From the NCBI GenBank assembly GCA_034189725.1, contig JAXHUK010000083.1, positions 1 to 5,361 on the forward strand: DNA of 5,361 nucleotides, read 5' to 3'. Source of the stretch: JAXHUK01 sp034189725. Its GTDB lineage: Bacteria; Chloroflexota; Dehalococcoidia; SZUA-161. Below are positions 1-5,054 of this stretch, piece by piece. Position numbers and translations under genes: made by a program. The notes beneath the pieces were generated by a model. That model did not search any database. It was not told the DNA's origin and was given only the letters and a program-made list of their open reading frames with translations. Within the stretch, counting starts at the first letter, position 1. Each line of letters starts with the position of its first letter.

Positions 1-957
1 GGGAAAGAGATAGTTTACAAATCAGTCGCATCTTCGGACTTGTTTCTGGAGAACTTCCGTCCTGGCACCACGGAGAGACTGGGAATGGACTACGAGACGA
101 TACGCAAGATCAAACCAGACATCGTCTATGTCTCTCTGTTGGGGCATGGTTCCGCCGGTCCGTATCGCACATTTCCCGGATTCGATCCGCTCTTCCAGGC
201 GCGGAGCGGCATTATGGTGGGGCAGGGGGGAATCGGCAACCAACCGGTATTCCTCGCGGTAGCAATAAATGACTACGGTGGAGCGATGCTCGGTGCCTAT
301 GCAGCGGTTCTGGGGCTTCTCGTTCGTGCTCGGACGGGGCAGGGACAACACGTCGAGACTGCACTCACGAACTCCGCTGCCGCCCTGCAGGTCACGGATT
401 TTCTGGATTACAAGGGGAAGGTGCACAAGAATCGCGGCGGAGTCGACCTTTTGGGTTTGAACGCAACGTGTCGTCTCTACGAGACTGCTGATAAATGGAT
501 ATTCGTACTCTGTGCCAAGGTGAAGCACTGGCGCAGCCTGTGCAAGGTTCTGGGCAGGGAGGAGTTGATTGCGGATCCCCGATTCAAGAATGAGAAGGCC
601 CGTGAAAGTAACAACGAGTCGCTTGTAGCTATCCTTGAGAATGAATTTGCCAGGAGCCCGGCAGCGGAATGGCTGGATGCCCTCGAAAAAGCAGGGGTTC
701 CCTGTGCTCCCCAGCTTGTGCTGGAGGATGTGCTCGAAGATCCCCACTGGCTGATAAATGAGCTCTGGGCTGAACACGATCACCCGGAACTGGGCCGCGC
801 CAAGATGACTGGTCTTACAGCCAAATTGCGGGAGACACCGGGCAGGATATGGCGTCCGGCAGCGCTTCTGGGGCAGCATACCGACCAGGTGCTCACAGAA
901 CTCGGCTATTCTCAATCTGAAATCGCCGACTTGCGCACAAAGAAGGTTGTTGCTTAA
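1..957 (+). CDS. Family III (CaiB/BaiF) CoA-transferase, C-terminal part
   Basis: The open frame enters from the left edge, so the start is outside the window; 318 residues are visible. Family III enzymes move CoA between a CoA-thioester and a free acid in the cytoplasm; substrates here cannot be inferred. Visible family signatures are LFLENFRPGTTERLG (residues 14-28 of the fragment), the PGFDPLFQARSG segment (about 59-70), RTGQGQHVETAL (about 111-122), and the C-terminal pattern AAEWLDALEKAGVPCAPQ (about 221-238). Typical members are near 400 residues with ENFRPG near 85-95, so roughly 70-80 N-terminal residues are missing, unless this is the second half of a tandem two-domain (~800 aa) enzyme, which the PGFDPLFQA and HVETAL style suggests. 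The position of the catalytic Asp (D169 in formyl-CoA transferase, motif VDVSMQD) is Asn here (residue 124, codon 370-372). It ends in TAA and is followed by a hairpin terminator. Confidence 0.9.
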   Translation, partial: GKEIVYKSVASSDLFLENFRPGTTERLGMDYETIRKIKPDIVYVSLLGHGSAGPYRTFPGFDPLFQARSGIMVGQGGIGNQPVFLAVAINDYGGAMLGAYAAVLGLLVRARTGQGQHVETALTNSAAALQVTDFLDYKGKVHKNRGGVDLLGLNATCRLYETADKWIFVLCAKVKHWRSLCKVLGREELIADPRFKNEKARESNNESLVAILENEFARSPAAEWLDALEKAGVPCAPQLVLEDVLEDPHWLINELWAEHDHPELGRAKMTGLTAKLRETPGRIWRPAALLGQHTDQVLTELGYSQSEIADLRTKKVVA

Positions 958-992
958 GATATTGGAGGCCTGTTTGTTCCAGCAAATGACCA

Positions 993-1025
993 GGGGGGAG
1001 GTTGCGTTTTACGCAGCCTCCCCCC
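993..1025 (+). terminator. Strong 14-bp hairpin after the CoA-transferase gene
   Basis: Left arm 993-1006 pairs with right arm 1012-1025 over 14 bp, with one T-G wobble (1002/1016) and a 5-nt loop (TTTTA). The stem begins with six G-C pairs. It lies 35 nt after the TAA stop. No T-run follows (GATAGGTCG comes next), so it is not a classical intrinsic terminator; it may act as a U-tract-less terminator or as an mRNA 3'-end stabiliser. Confidence 0.7.
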
Positions 1026-1051
1026 GATAGGTCGAAAAGCCTGACTACCTG

Positions 1052-1080
1052 TTGCATTTCCAATCCGCCAAGAGTATTAT
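1052..1080 (+). promoter_or_regulatory. Candidate sigma-70-type promoter for the peroxiredoxin gene
   Basis: TTGCAT (1052-1057) and TATTAT (1075-1080) are separated by 17 nt. The -10 box matches consensus at 5 of 6 and the -35 box at 3 of 6. It lies between the upstream hairpin and the peroxiredoxin start and would give a leader of about 50 nt. No operator-like palindrome was noticed. The call rests on pattern match only. Confidence 0.45.
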
Positions 1081-1126
1081 AGTCACGATTTCTGAAGTGT
1101 GTACAGGATTCGGCAGTAATACAGAC

Positions 1127-1132
1127 AGGAGG
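1127..1132 (+). promoter_or_regulatory. Ribosome binding site for the upstream peroxiredoxin start
   Basis: A perfect AGGAGG lies 5 nt before the ATG at 1138. It supports translation of the long form with its 37-residue N-terminal extension. Confidence 0.75.
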
Positions 1133-1137
1133 TTGCT

Positions 1138-1842
1138 ATGCCAGAGCTCAAGGATGGTTGTGTTAAACCTGCCAAGGGGCCGCTCGTGCCCACAGCTCAA
1201 GCAGCGAGCACGACAGGAGAACCAACGTCATTACAGGAGGTTCCCAGGATGTTAGCACGTGTGGGAAATGAAGCTATCGATTTCGAGGGAAACGCATTTG
1301 TTGCGGGGAAGGGATTTCAACCGGTTAAACTCTCTGACTATAAGGGTAAATGGATTGTCCTCTGCTTTTATCCTGGGGACTTCACCTTTGTTTGACCAAC
1401 TGAACTGGCGGCGGTCGCCGCCCGGTATGAGGAGTTTAAATCTCTGGGAGTTGAAGTACTGGCAATGAGCACCGATAGCCGCTTTGTGCATAAGATATGG
1501 CAAGAGCAGGAACTCTCCAAAATGCTCAGCGGTGGCGTGCCATTCCCCATGCTATCGGATGCCGGGGGAAAGATTGGCATGGTCTATGGTATCTACGATG
1601 AATCCGCTGGTGTAGATATACGAGGTCGTTTCATTATCGATCCCGATTTTGTGATACGGGCAATGGAAGTCCTGACGCCTGAGGTGGGAAGGAACCCGGA
1701 TGAGTTGCTCCGGCAGATAAAGGCATTCCAGCACGTACGTTCAACAGGCGAGGTAACGCCATCGGGCTGGCAGCCTGGACAGACGACGCTTAAACCTGGT
1801 CCTGACCTGGTGGGCAAGGTGTGGGAAGTCTGGAAGCCGTAA
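1138..1842 (+). CDS. prxU: Selenocysteine-containing peroxiredoxin (TGA at 1393-1395 read as Sec)
   Basis: AhpC/Prx1-type peroxiredoxin, a cytoplasmic thiol or selenol peroxidase that reduces H2O2 and organic hydroperoxides. One frame runs from ATG 1138 to TAA 1842 (234 residues) and is interrupted only by TGA at codon 86. The context is FYPGDFTFV-U-PTEL; family members have the peroxidatic Cys exactly there. Pro79 and Thr83 complete the PxxxTxxC motif, and Arg162 in DIRGRFIIDP fits the conserved active-site Arg. The sequence after the TGA (AMSTDSRF, FIIDPDFVIRAM, GKVWEVWKP) is intact peroxiredoxin, and a SECIS-like hairpin follows the TGA. The usual C-terminal resolving Cys (VCP motif) is Thr207 (EVTPSGW). 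The only other cysteines are Cys8 and Cys76. Residues 1-37 form a Pro/Thr/Ala-rich extension with no hydrophobic segment. ATG 1249 (Met38) also has AGGAGG and gives a standard 197-residue enzyme with Sec49. The alternative, a nonsense-mutated pseudogene, is less likely given the hairpin and the intact downstream frame. Confidence 0.88.
1235..1240 (+). promoter_or_regulatory. Internal ribosome binding site for an alternative peroxiredoxin start
   Basis: A second perfect AGGAGG lies 8 nt before the in-frame ATG at 1249 (Met38). That start yields MLARVGNEAIDFEGNAF, where ordinary peroxiredoxins begin. Both starts could be used, giving long and short isoforms. Confidence 0.55.
1393..1426 (+). promoter_or_regulatory. 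Putative bacterial SECIS element with its UGA
   Basis: After the TGA (1393-1395), GGCGGC (1407-1412) pairs perfectly with GCCGCC (1417-1422) around the tetraloop GGTC (1413-1416). Seventeen nt separate the TGA from the loop. As recalled, bacterial SECIS elements need a small apical loop with a G in its first two positions about 16-37 nt after UGA; the E. coli fdhF loop also carries GGUC, 18 nt after its UGA. A U lies at the base of the stem (1406) opposite C1423, and weak outer pairing (AC 1404-1405 with GT 1425-1426) is possible. The expected role is SelB recruitment for Sec insertion. The hairpin also encodes the LAAVAA segment, so part of its GC content may be coincidental. Confidence 0.72.
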
Positions 1843-1888
1843 CCAGAATTCGCCGGGTGGGTGAAGCGGAGCATTTCAAGCTAAATAA

Positions 1889-1915
1889 GTGGCGGGTTGC
1901 GTTTCACTCCACCAC
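1889..1915. terminator. Weak hairpin between convergent peroxiredoxin and vapC genes
   Basis: GTGG (1889-1892) pairs with CCAC (1912-1915). One mismatch follows (C1893/A1911), then GG (1894-1895) with CC (1909-1910) and a G-T wobble, with an 11-nt loop. It sits downstream of both stops, in the 74-nt convergent gap 1843-1916. It is imperfect and could be a minor bidirectional terminator. Confidence 0.3.
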
Positions 1916-1916
1916 C

Positions 1917-2339
1917 CTACTTGTTTTGCGGATTCCCAAGCCAGCTAACCGCGACCTCGCTTTCCATCCGCCTAAATTCAGGATCGCCGGTGACTACCTG
2001 GCTCTCATGTATCATAGCGAGGGCAGCGGCAAAACAGTCCCCAAAAGCGATAGCGTGTTTAGCCTTTAGCCTGGCAGCCTGGTAGGTTAGCGGTTTGTCG
2101 GCTTCAACAAGGGTGATTGGGAGTTGATCCATCACAAGCTTGCTTTCCTCAGCAATGCGCTCTCCCTTTGAGCGATACAGAATGTAATAGACTTCGCCCC
2201 AGTTCACCATGCTCATCAGGAGCATGGTTTTGCCCGATTCTGCCTGAATCAGCAGTTGTTTTACCTGTTCTGCGCCAGGCTCGTCCTCAAAGTAAGCTAT
2301 CAATGCGTAGCTATCCAACACCTTTTTACTGGTACTCAT
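1917..2339 (-). CDS. vapC: VapC-family PIN-domain toxin (ribonuclease)
   Basis: 140 residues, the usual VapC size. PIN-domain toxins are Mg2+-dependent endoribonucleases acting on tRNA or rRNA in the cytoplasm and held inactive by a partner antitoxin. The acidic metal-binding residues are visible: Asp9 in VLDSYALIAY, Glu49 in NWGEVYY, Asp101 in AFGDCFAAALA and Asp119 in VTGDPEFRR. All four expected positions are filled, so the gene looks intact. The ATG overlaps the TGA of the AbrB-type antitoxin by 4 nt (ATGA), indicating translational coupling. The stop is TAG at 1917-1919, convergent with the peroxiredoxin gene. The cleavage target cannot be inferred. Confidence 0.92.
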   Translation of the reverse strand: MSTSKKVLDSYALIAYFEDEPGAEQVKQLLIQAESGKTMLLMSMVNWGEVYYILYRSKGERIAEESKLVMDQLPITLVEADKPLTYQAARLKAKHAIAFGDCFAAALAMIHESQVVTGDPEFRRMESEVAVSWLGNPQNK

Positions 2340-2566
2340 CGCTTTGCTTCTTCAGCCCTGTCCTGGAGGAGGGCTTTAAGCGCAGATTCACCACCCTTGA
2401 ACATACCTTTTGCTTCCTCTACAGGGCTGGAGAGAAGAGGTTTGAGCACGATCTCCCCATCTCTCTCTGCAACCATCACCCTCGTCCCCGTGACGATATG
2501 ATATTTCTTGCGCAATTCGGCTGGTATCACTATCTGACCTTTGATAGCCACTTTAACAATATTCAT
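2336..2566 (-). CDS. AbrB/SpoVT-type antitoxin of the VapC toxin
   Basis: 76 residues from ATG 2566. The N-terminal swapped-hairpin DNA-binding domain (about residues 3-46) shows KVAIKGQIVIPAELRKKY and GTRVMVAERDGEIVLKP, the AbrB/MazE-like signature. The C-terminal tail (47-76), with KGGESALKALLQDRAEEAKR, is the likely toxin-wrapping segment. An upstream in-frame GTG at 2578 is rejected as the start, because GTGAGG is the ribosome binding site for ATG 2566 (GAGG, 6 nt spacer). It is the first gene of a two-gene operon, and the ATGA overlap couples it to vapC. Such antitoxins usually bind their own promoter, and a GTTATAAC palindrome overlaps the -35 box upstream. Confidence 0.9.
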   Translation of the reverse strand: MNIVKVAIKGQIVIPAELRKKYHIVTGTRVMVAERDGEIVLKPLLSSPVEEAKGMFKGGESALKALLQDRAEEAKR

Positions 2567-2700
2567 GTTATACCTCACTATAATAATTATACCATCACAG
2601 TAAAGTTATAACAAATAGACATATTTCTAACAGTCTTCGATTGTCTTACTACATGCCGGAGCATATCCCTAGTGTGGCTCGATGGAGACGTACTTGAGGC
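2566..2700. repeat. Copy 1 of the toxin-antitoxin leader / binding-protein tail repeat
   Basis: This segment is collinear with 3351-3484. The block 2654-2700 matches 3438-3484 at 44 of 47 positions, with a 33-nt perfect core at 2662-2694. The block 2600-2617 matches 3385-3402 at 17 of 18. The middle (2618-2653) is diverged but has nearly the same length (36 versus 35 nt). The core is the 3' end of the solute-binding protein gene: on the minus strand copy 1 reads LKYVSIEPH-stop, against FQYVSIEPH-stop in the real gene. Homology to the binding protein stops near 2700, so copy 1 is an orphan tail with no gene attached. Confidence 0.85.
2586..2614 (-). promoter_or_regulatory. Promoter of the AbrB-vapC operon with overlapping palindrome
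   Basis: On the minus strand, TTGTTA (2614-2609) and a perfect TATAAT (2591-2586) are separated by 17 nt. The -10 box ends 19 nt before ATG 2566, giving a short leader of about 12 nt. The 8-bp palindrome GTTATAAC (2605-2612) overlaps the -35 box and is a candidate operator. The same arrangement recurs in front of the other toxin-antitoxin module. Confidence 0.7.
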
Positions 2701-2765
2701 ACGCGTAGGATGAGTAAAGGGAAGTGGAATCCACCTATTCATTTCACCATGCAGGATTGTTTCTG

Positions 2766-3110
2766 TTATGTCAGTTTGAATAGGCCGCGAAGCTTCTCGT
2801 CGACAGCTTCGTGCATCACAGTCGGAAGCTTTCCAAGCTCACGCAGGATAAAGGACGTAGGTACTGTCATCAAGCGATGTAAACGAACTGTAGAAGTCCC
2901 CTTTAGTCCTGTAACGGAGAAATCAGTATTTGCTGAACCCAGTACAAGGTCACTATCTACAAGATCTGAAGGGGCCTGGCTGGTAATAAATGCCAAAACC
3001 ACATGGTGATGAGAACCAATGGGGTCTGTCAGGCAGACTGCAGGTCGCACTTTAGTGCTGCTAAGATCGTCAAAAGGGAAGGGTACGAGGACGATTTTAC
3101 CCTTCGTCAT
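2766..3110 (-). CDS. PemK/MazF-like toxin (endoribonuclease)
   Basis: 114 residues from ATG 3110. MazF/PemK toxins are SH3-like barrel endoribonucleases that cut mRNA at short motifs and are blocked by a partner antitoxin. The start MTKGKIVLVPFPFDD is the family N-terminus, followed by the KVRPAVCLT strand with Arg22 (the catalytic Arg of MazF lies in an equivalent RPAVV motif) and AFITSQ with Thr43/Ser44 at the second active-site strand. The C-terminus LGKLPTVMHEAVDEKLRGLF is the usual PemK helix. ATG 3125, five codons upstream, is an alternative start; 3110 is preferred because it matches the family N-terminus and has GGGGA about 8 nt upstream, although neither ribosome site is strong. It overlaps the upstream antitoxin by 14 nt, or 29 nt from 3125, as toxin-antitoxin pairs often do. 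Confidence 0.88.
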   Translation of the reverse strand: MTKGKIVLVPFPFDDLSSTKVRPAVCLTDPIGSHHHVVLAFITSQAPSDLVDSDLVLGSANTDFSVTGLKGTSTVRLHRLMTVPTSFILRELGKLPTVMHEAVDEKLRGLFKLT

Positions 3111-3351
3111 GGAAAGGTTCCCCATCCGCTAATGTATAGATATCTTCAGCGGAATCCCTCAAGAAATCAAAGGCTGGATTGTTTGCCGCAGTTTTTAGCC
3201 ATTCGACTTCGTTCATGCTTCCCTCTTCCGGGATCAAGACAATCACACGGACACGGGTCGGGCCGATAACAGGCAATGGCGCATCCAATTGTAGATGGGA
3301 TTGCTCATCAACTATTCCCGCTGTTTCGATAGCCTTTATGATCGCCTCCAT
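3097..3351 (-). CDS. Putative antitoxin partner of the PemK/MazF-like toxin
   Basis: 84 residues from ATG 3351, with GAGGAG 7 nt upstream. I do not recognise a named domain with confidence. The N-terminal part (VDEQSHLQLDAPLPVIGPTRVRV, about 14-36, then IVLIPEE) looks like a short beta-rich fold of the kind found in small antitoxins. The C-terminal part (about 48-84) is acidic and contains EWLKTAANNPAFDFLRD and EDIYTLADGEPFHDEG, suited to wrapping a basic toxin. The role is inferred from position (first gene, short leader, overlap with a MazF-like toxin), size and acidity. I recall similar small proteins beside toxins in cyanobacteria and Chloroflexota. Confidence 0.8.
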   Translation of the reverse strand: MEAIIKAIETAGIVDEQSHLQLDAPLPVIGPTRVRVIVLIPEEGSMNEVEWLKTAANNPAFDFLRDSAEDIYTLADGEPFHDEG

Positions 3352-3484
3352 CGCTTATCTCCTCATGATTATTATACTACTTCCGTAAAGTTATAACGAA
3401 TAAGGATTACTCGGTGAGATCAGGTTGCGTTGCCGCTTGCCGGAACATATCCCTAGTGTGGCTCGATGGAGACGTACTGGAAGC
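3351..3484. repeat. Copy 2 of the toxin-antitoxin leader / binding-protein tail repeat
   Basis: Partner of 2566-2700, offset by 784 bp in the tail block and 785 bp in the promoter block. It spans from the antitoxin ATG through the promoter to the last ten codons of the solute-binding protein gene, whose TAG stop lies at 3453-3455. This copy is the one continuous with the functional gene, so it is probably the source or the original junction. Confidence 0.85.
3371..3399 (-). promoter_or_regulatory. Promoter of the PemK-type toxin-antitoxin operon with overlapping palindrome
   Basis: On the minus strand, TCGTTA (3399-3394) and a perfect TATAAT (3376-3371) are separated by 17 nt, and the -10 box ends 19 nt before ATG 3351. 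The GTTATAAC palindrome (3390-3397) overlaps the -35 box exactly as in the AbrB-vapC promoter. The leader is about 13 nt. Confidence 0.68.
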
Positions 3485-5054
3485 GTGGTATCCAGAGAGG
3501 CGTGAGCGGCAGGTCTTTGACGTAGGGCTTGACCAGAGTGTAGCTTACATTGAAGTAGAGGGGTAAGCAGGCGGCATCATCCACCATCATTTGCTCGGCC
3601 TGCTGATACAGGCTCATGCGGTGAGTGACATCCGTTTCGATGCGTGCATCTTCGAGCAGGACATCGACGTCGTTGTTGCTGTACTCGCCGATGTTGTCTT
3701 GAGTGCCGCTGTGGAACAGGACGTCGAGGAAATTCTGTGGGTCCGGGTAATCAGCACCCCAGCCGAGGGTGAAGAGCTCATCCTTTTCCTGCGTTATCAG
3801 GTAGGGATAGTTCTCGGGCTCCAGTTGCCTGATTTTTACCTCAACCCCCAGATTGTGCTGCCACATATCGACCAGAGCCGCCTCCAGGTTCGAGGCCAGT
3901 CCTCTCCCTGACGTGGTCATGGTTATCGACGGCAGGTTGGAGGGGCTACCGTACGTTGACTCTGCGAGCAACTGTTTTGCCTTTGCGGCATCAAAGGTTA
4001 GTCCTTGCACATCCTCATTGTAACCGGGCATGCTGGGGGGCAGTATGCCCTGGGCGGTGGTAACCAGGTCTTTGAGAACGAGCTTGACTAACTTGTTCTT
4101 GTCTATGGCGTGGCAGAACGCCTGTCGCACTTTGGCATCGTCGAACGGTGGCTTGGCTGAGTTGAAGCCCACGAAGTAAATGCTGAGCTCAGGGGTAACA
4201 GAGAGTTCTCTGTTCAACGGATTAGCTGGATCGAGCACGCGTTCAATATCGTCCAGAGTTACATAGGTGACATCGATTTCACCAGCTTCGTACATCCTCA
4301 TCGGGACTCCGCCCCAGAGCTTGTACACAATGCTCTCGATACGGGGCGCCGCACGATAGTAGAGGTCGTTTCTCTCCAGGATCAGGAACTCGTCTTTGTG
4401 CCACTCCTTGAGACGAAATGCCCCGGTGCCGTTGGGATTGTTCCACCACCCCGCTCCTGATTCCACATTGGCCTGATCGACAACAAAGGCTGCGGGATGA
4501 GCCAGTTTAGATAGAAAATACTCCTTGGGAGCGTCTACGGTGATTTCGAGGGTGTGACTATCGATCACCCTGACGCCCTCGACCTCATCGGTTTCCCCCG
4601 AGAGCTTCTCTTTTGCGCCGACGATATCGCCGAGATATGTCGCGGCTGTCTCTGACCCTGTTGATGGATCACAGGCACGTTCGATGGAATACTTGAAGTC
4701 ACTGGCAGTAACCTCTTTTCCGTTGTGGAACTTCACTCCATCTCGCAGATAGAAGGTATAGGTCTTGCCGTCAACGCTTAGCTCCCAGCGTTCGGCGATG
4801 TCGGGCATCAGTTCAAGCTCAGGGTCGAAGCTTACCAGCCCGCTGAAGATCTCGACAATGTGTATTACCGATCTCTCCGACCGCGCTACCGCCGGGTCGA
4901 GGGTCAGTGGCCCGACATCGAAGAGGGCCAGGGTTCCCTCTGCTGCAGGAGTCCCCGCAGCGTCTGGTTCCTCTGAACCGCAGCCTGTAGCGAACAGCGA
5001 TAGCACCAGTACAGCGCACACGATTAGCAATGATAGCCGTAGTTTTATGCTCAC
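3453..5054 (-). CDS. Family 5 extracellular solute-binding lipoprotein (OppA/DppA-like) of an ABC transporter
   Basis: 533 residues, the usual length for the family. It captures peptides or similar solutes outside the membrane and delivers them to an ABC permease; the ligand cannot be inferred. Residues 1-24 are a lipoprotein signal peptide (KLRLSLLIVCAVLVLSLF) with lipobox ATGC and Cys25 as the lipidated residue, then a Gly/Ala/Pro/Glu-rich linker to about 40. Signatures are FYLRDGVKFHNGKEVTASDF (101-120), NGTGAFRL (208-215), FNSAKPPFDDAKVRQAFCHA (297-316) and GWGADYPDPQNFLD (431-444). The start is GTG, preceded by AAAGGA (5065-5060) at 5 nt, and overlaps the TGA of the upstream gene by 4 nt, so translation is coupled. 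No permease or ATPase gene follows; toxin-antitoxin modules do instead. Its last codons are duplicated at 2662-2694. Confidence 0.93.
   Translation of the reverse strand: MSIKLRLSLLIVCAVLVLSLFATGCGSEEPDAAGTPAAEGTLALFDVGPLTLDPAVARSERSVIHIVEIFSGLVSFDPELELMPDIAERWELSVDGKTYTFYLRDGVKFHNGKEVTASDFKYSIERACDPSTGSETAATYLGDIVGAKEKLSGETDEVEGVRVIDSHTLEITVDAPKEYFLSKLAHPAAFVVDQANVESGAGWWNNPNGTGAFRLKEWHKDEFLILERNDLYYRAAPRIESIVYKLWGGVPMRMYEAGEIDVTYVTLDDIERVLDPANPLNRELSVTPELSIYFVGFNSAKPPFDDAKVRQAFCHAIDKNKLVKLVLKDLVTTAQGILPPSMPGYNEDVQGLTFDAAKAKQLLAESTYGSPSNLPSITMTTSGRGLASNLEAALVDMWQHNLGVEVKIRQLEPENYPYLITQEKDELFTLGWGADYPDPQNFLDVLFHSGTQDNIGEYSNNDVDVLLEDARIETDVTHRMSLYQQAEQMMVDDAACLPLYFNVSYTLVKPYVKDLPLTPLWIPRFQYVSIEPH

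Noticed and set aside
22..915. 297-codon open frame on the minus strand, antisense to the CoA-transferase
   Set aside because: The plus strand has clear CaiB-family motifs throughout; the antisense translation shows no family signature, is rich in Arg, Cys and Pro, and has no upstream ribosome site I could see.
1393..1395. TGA as a nonsense mutation making the peroxiredoxin a pseudogene
   Set aside because: It falls precisely at the catalytic Cys, is followed by an intact in-frame family sequence and a SECIS-like hairpin, and no other lesion is present. It cannot be excluded without the genome's selenocysteine genes.
1465..1842. Separate gene starting at ATG 1465
   Set aside because: There is no ribosome site, the ATG is the Met of the internal LAMSTDSRF strand, and the product would be a peroxiredoxin without an active site; it is the C-terminal part of the selenoprotein.
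2117..2611. 164-codon plus-strand open frame across the AbrB-vapC region
   Set aside because: It is antisense to two well-supported toxin-antitoxin genes and its own translation is Ser, Cys and Pro-rich with no recognisable motif.
2723..2733. Small GTGG-AAT-CCAC hairpin downstream of the PemK-like toxin
   Set aside because: Four base pairs with a three-base loop and no T-run is too weak to call a terminator.
2710..3009. 99-codon plus-strand open frame
   Set aside because: It is antisense to the PemK-like toxin, which has clear family motifs on the minus strand.
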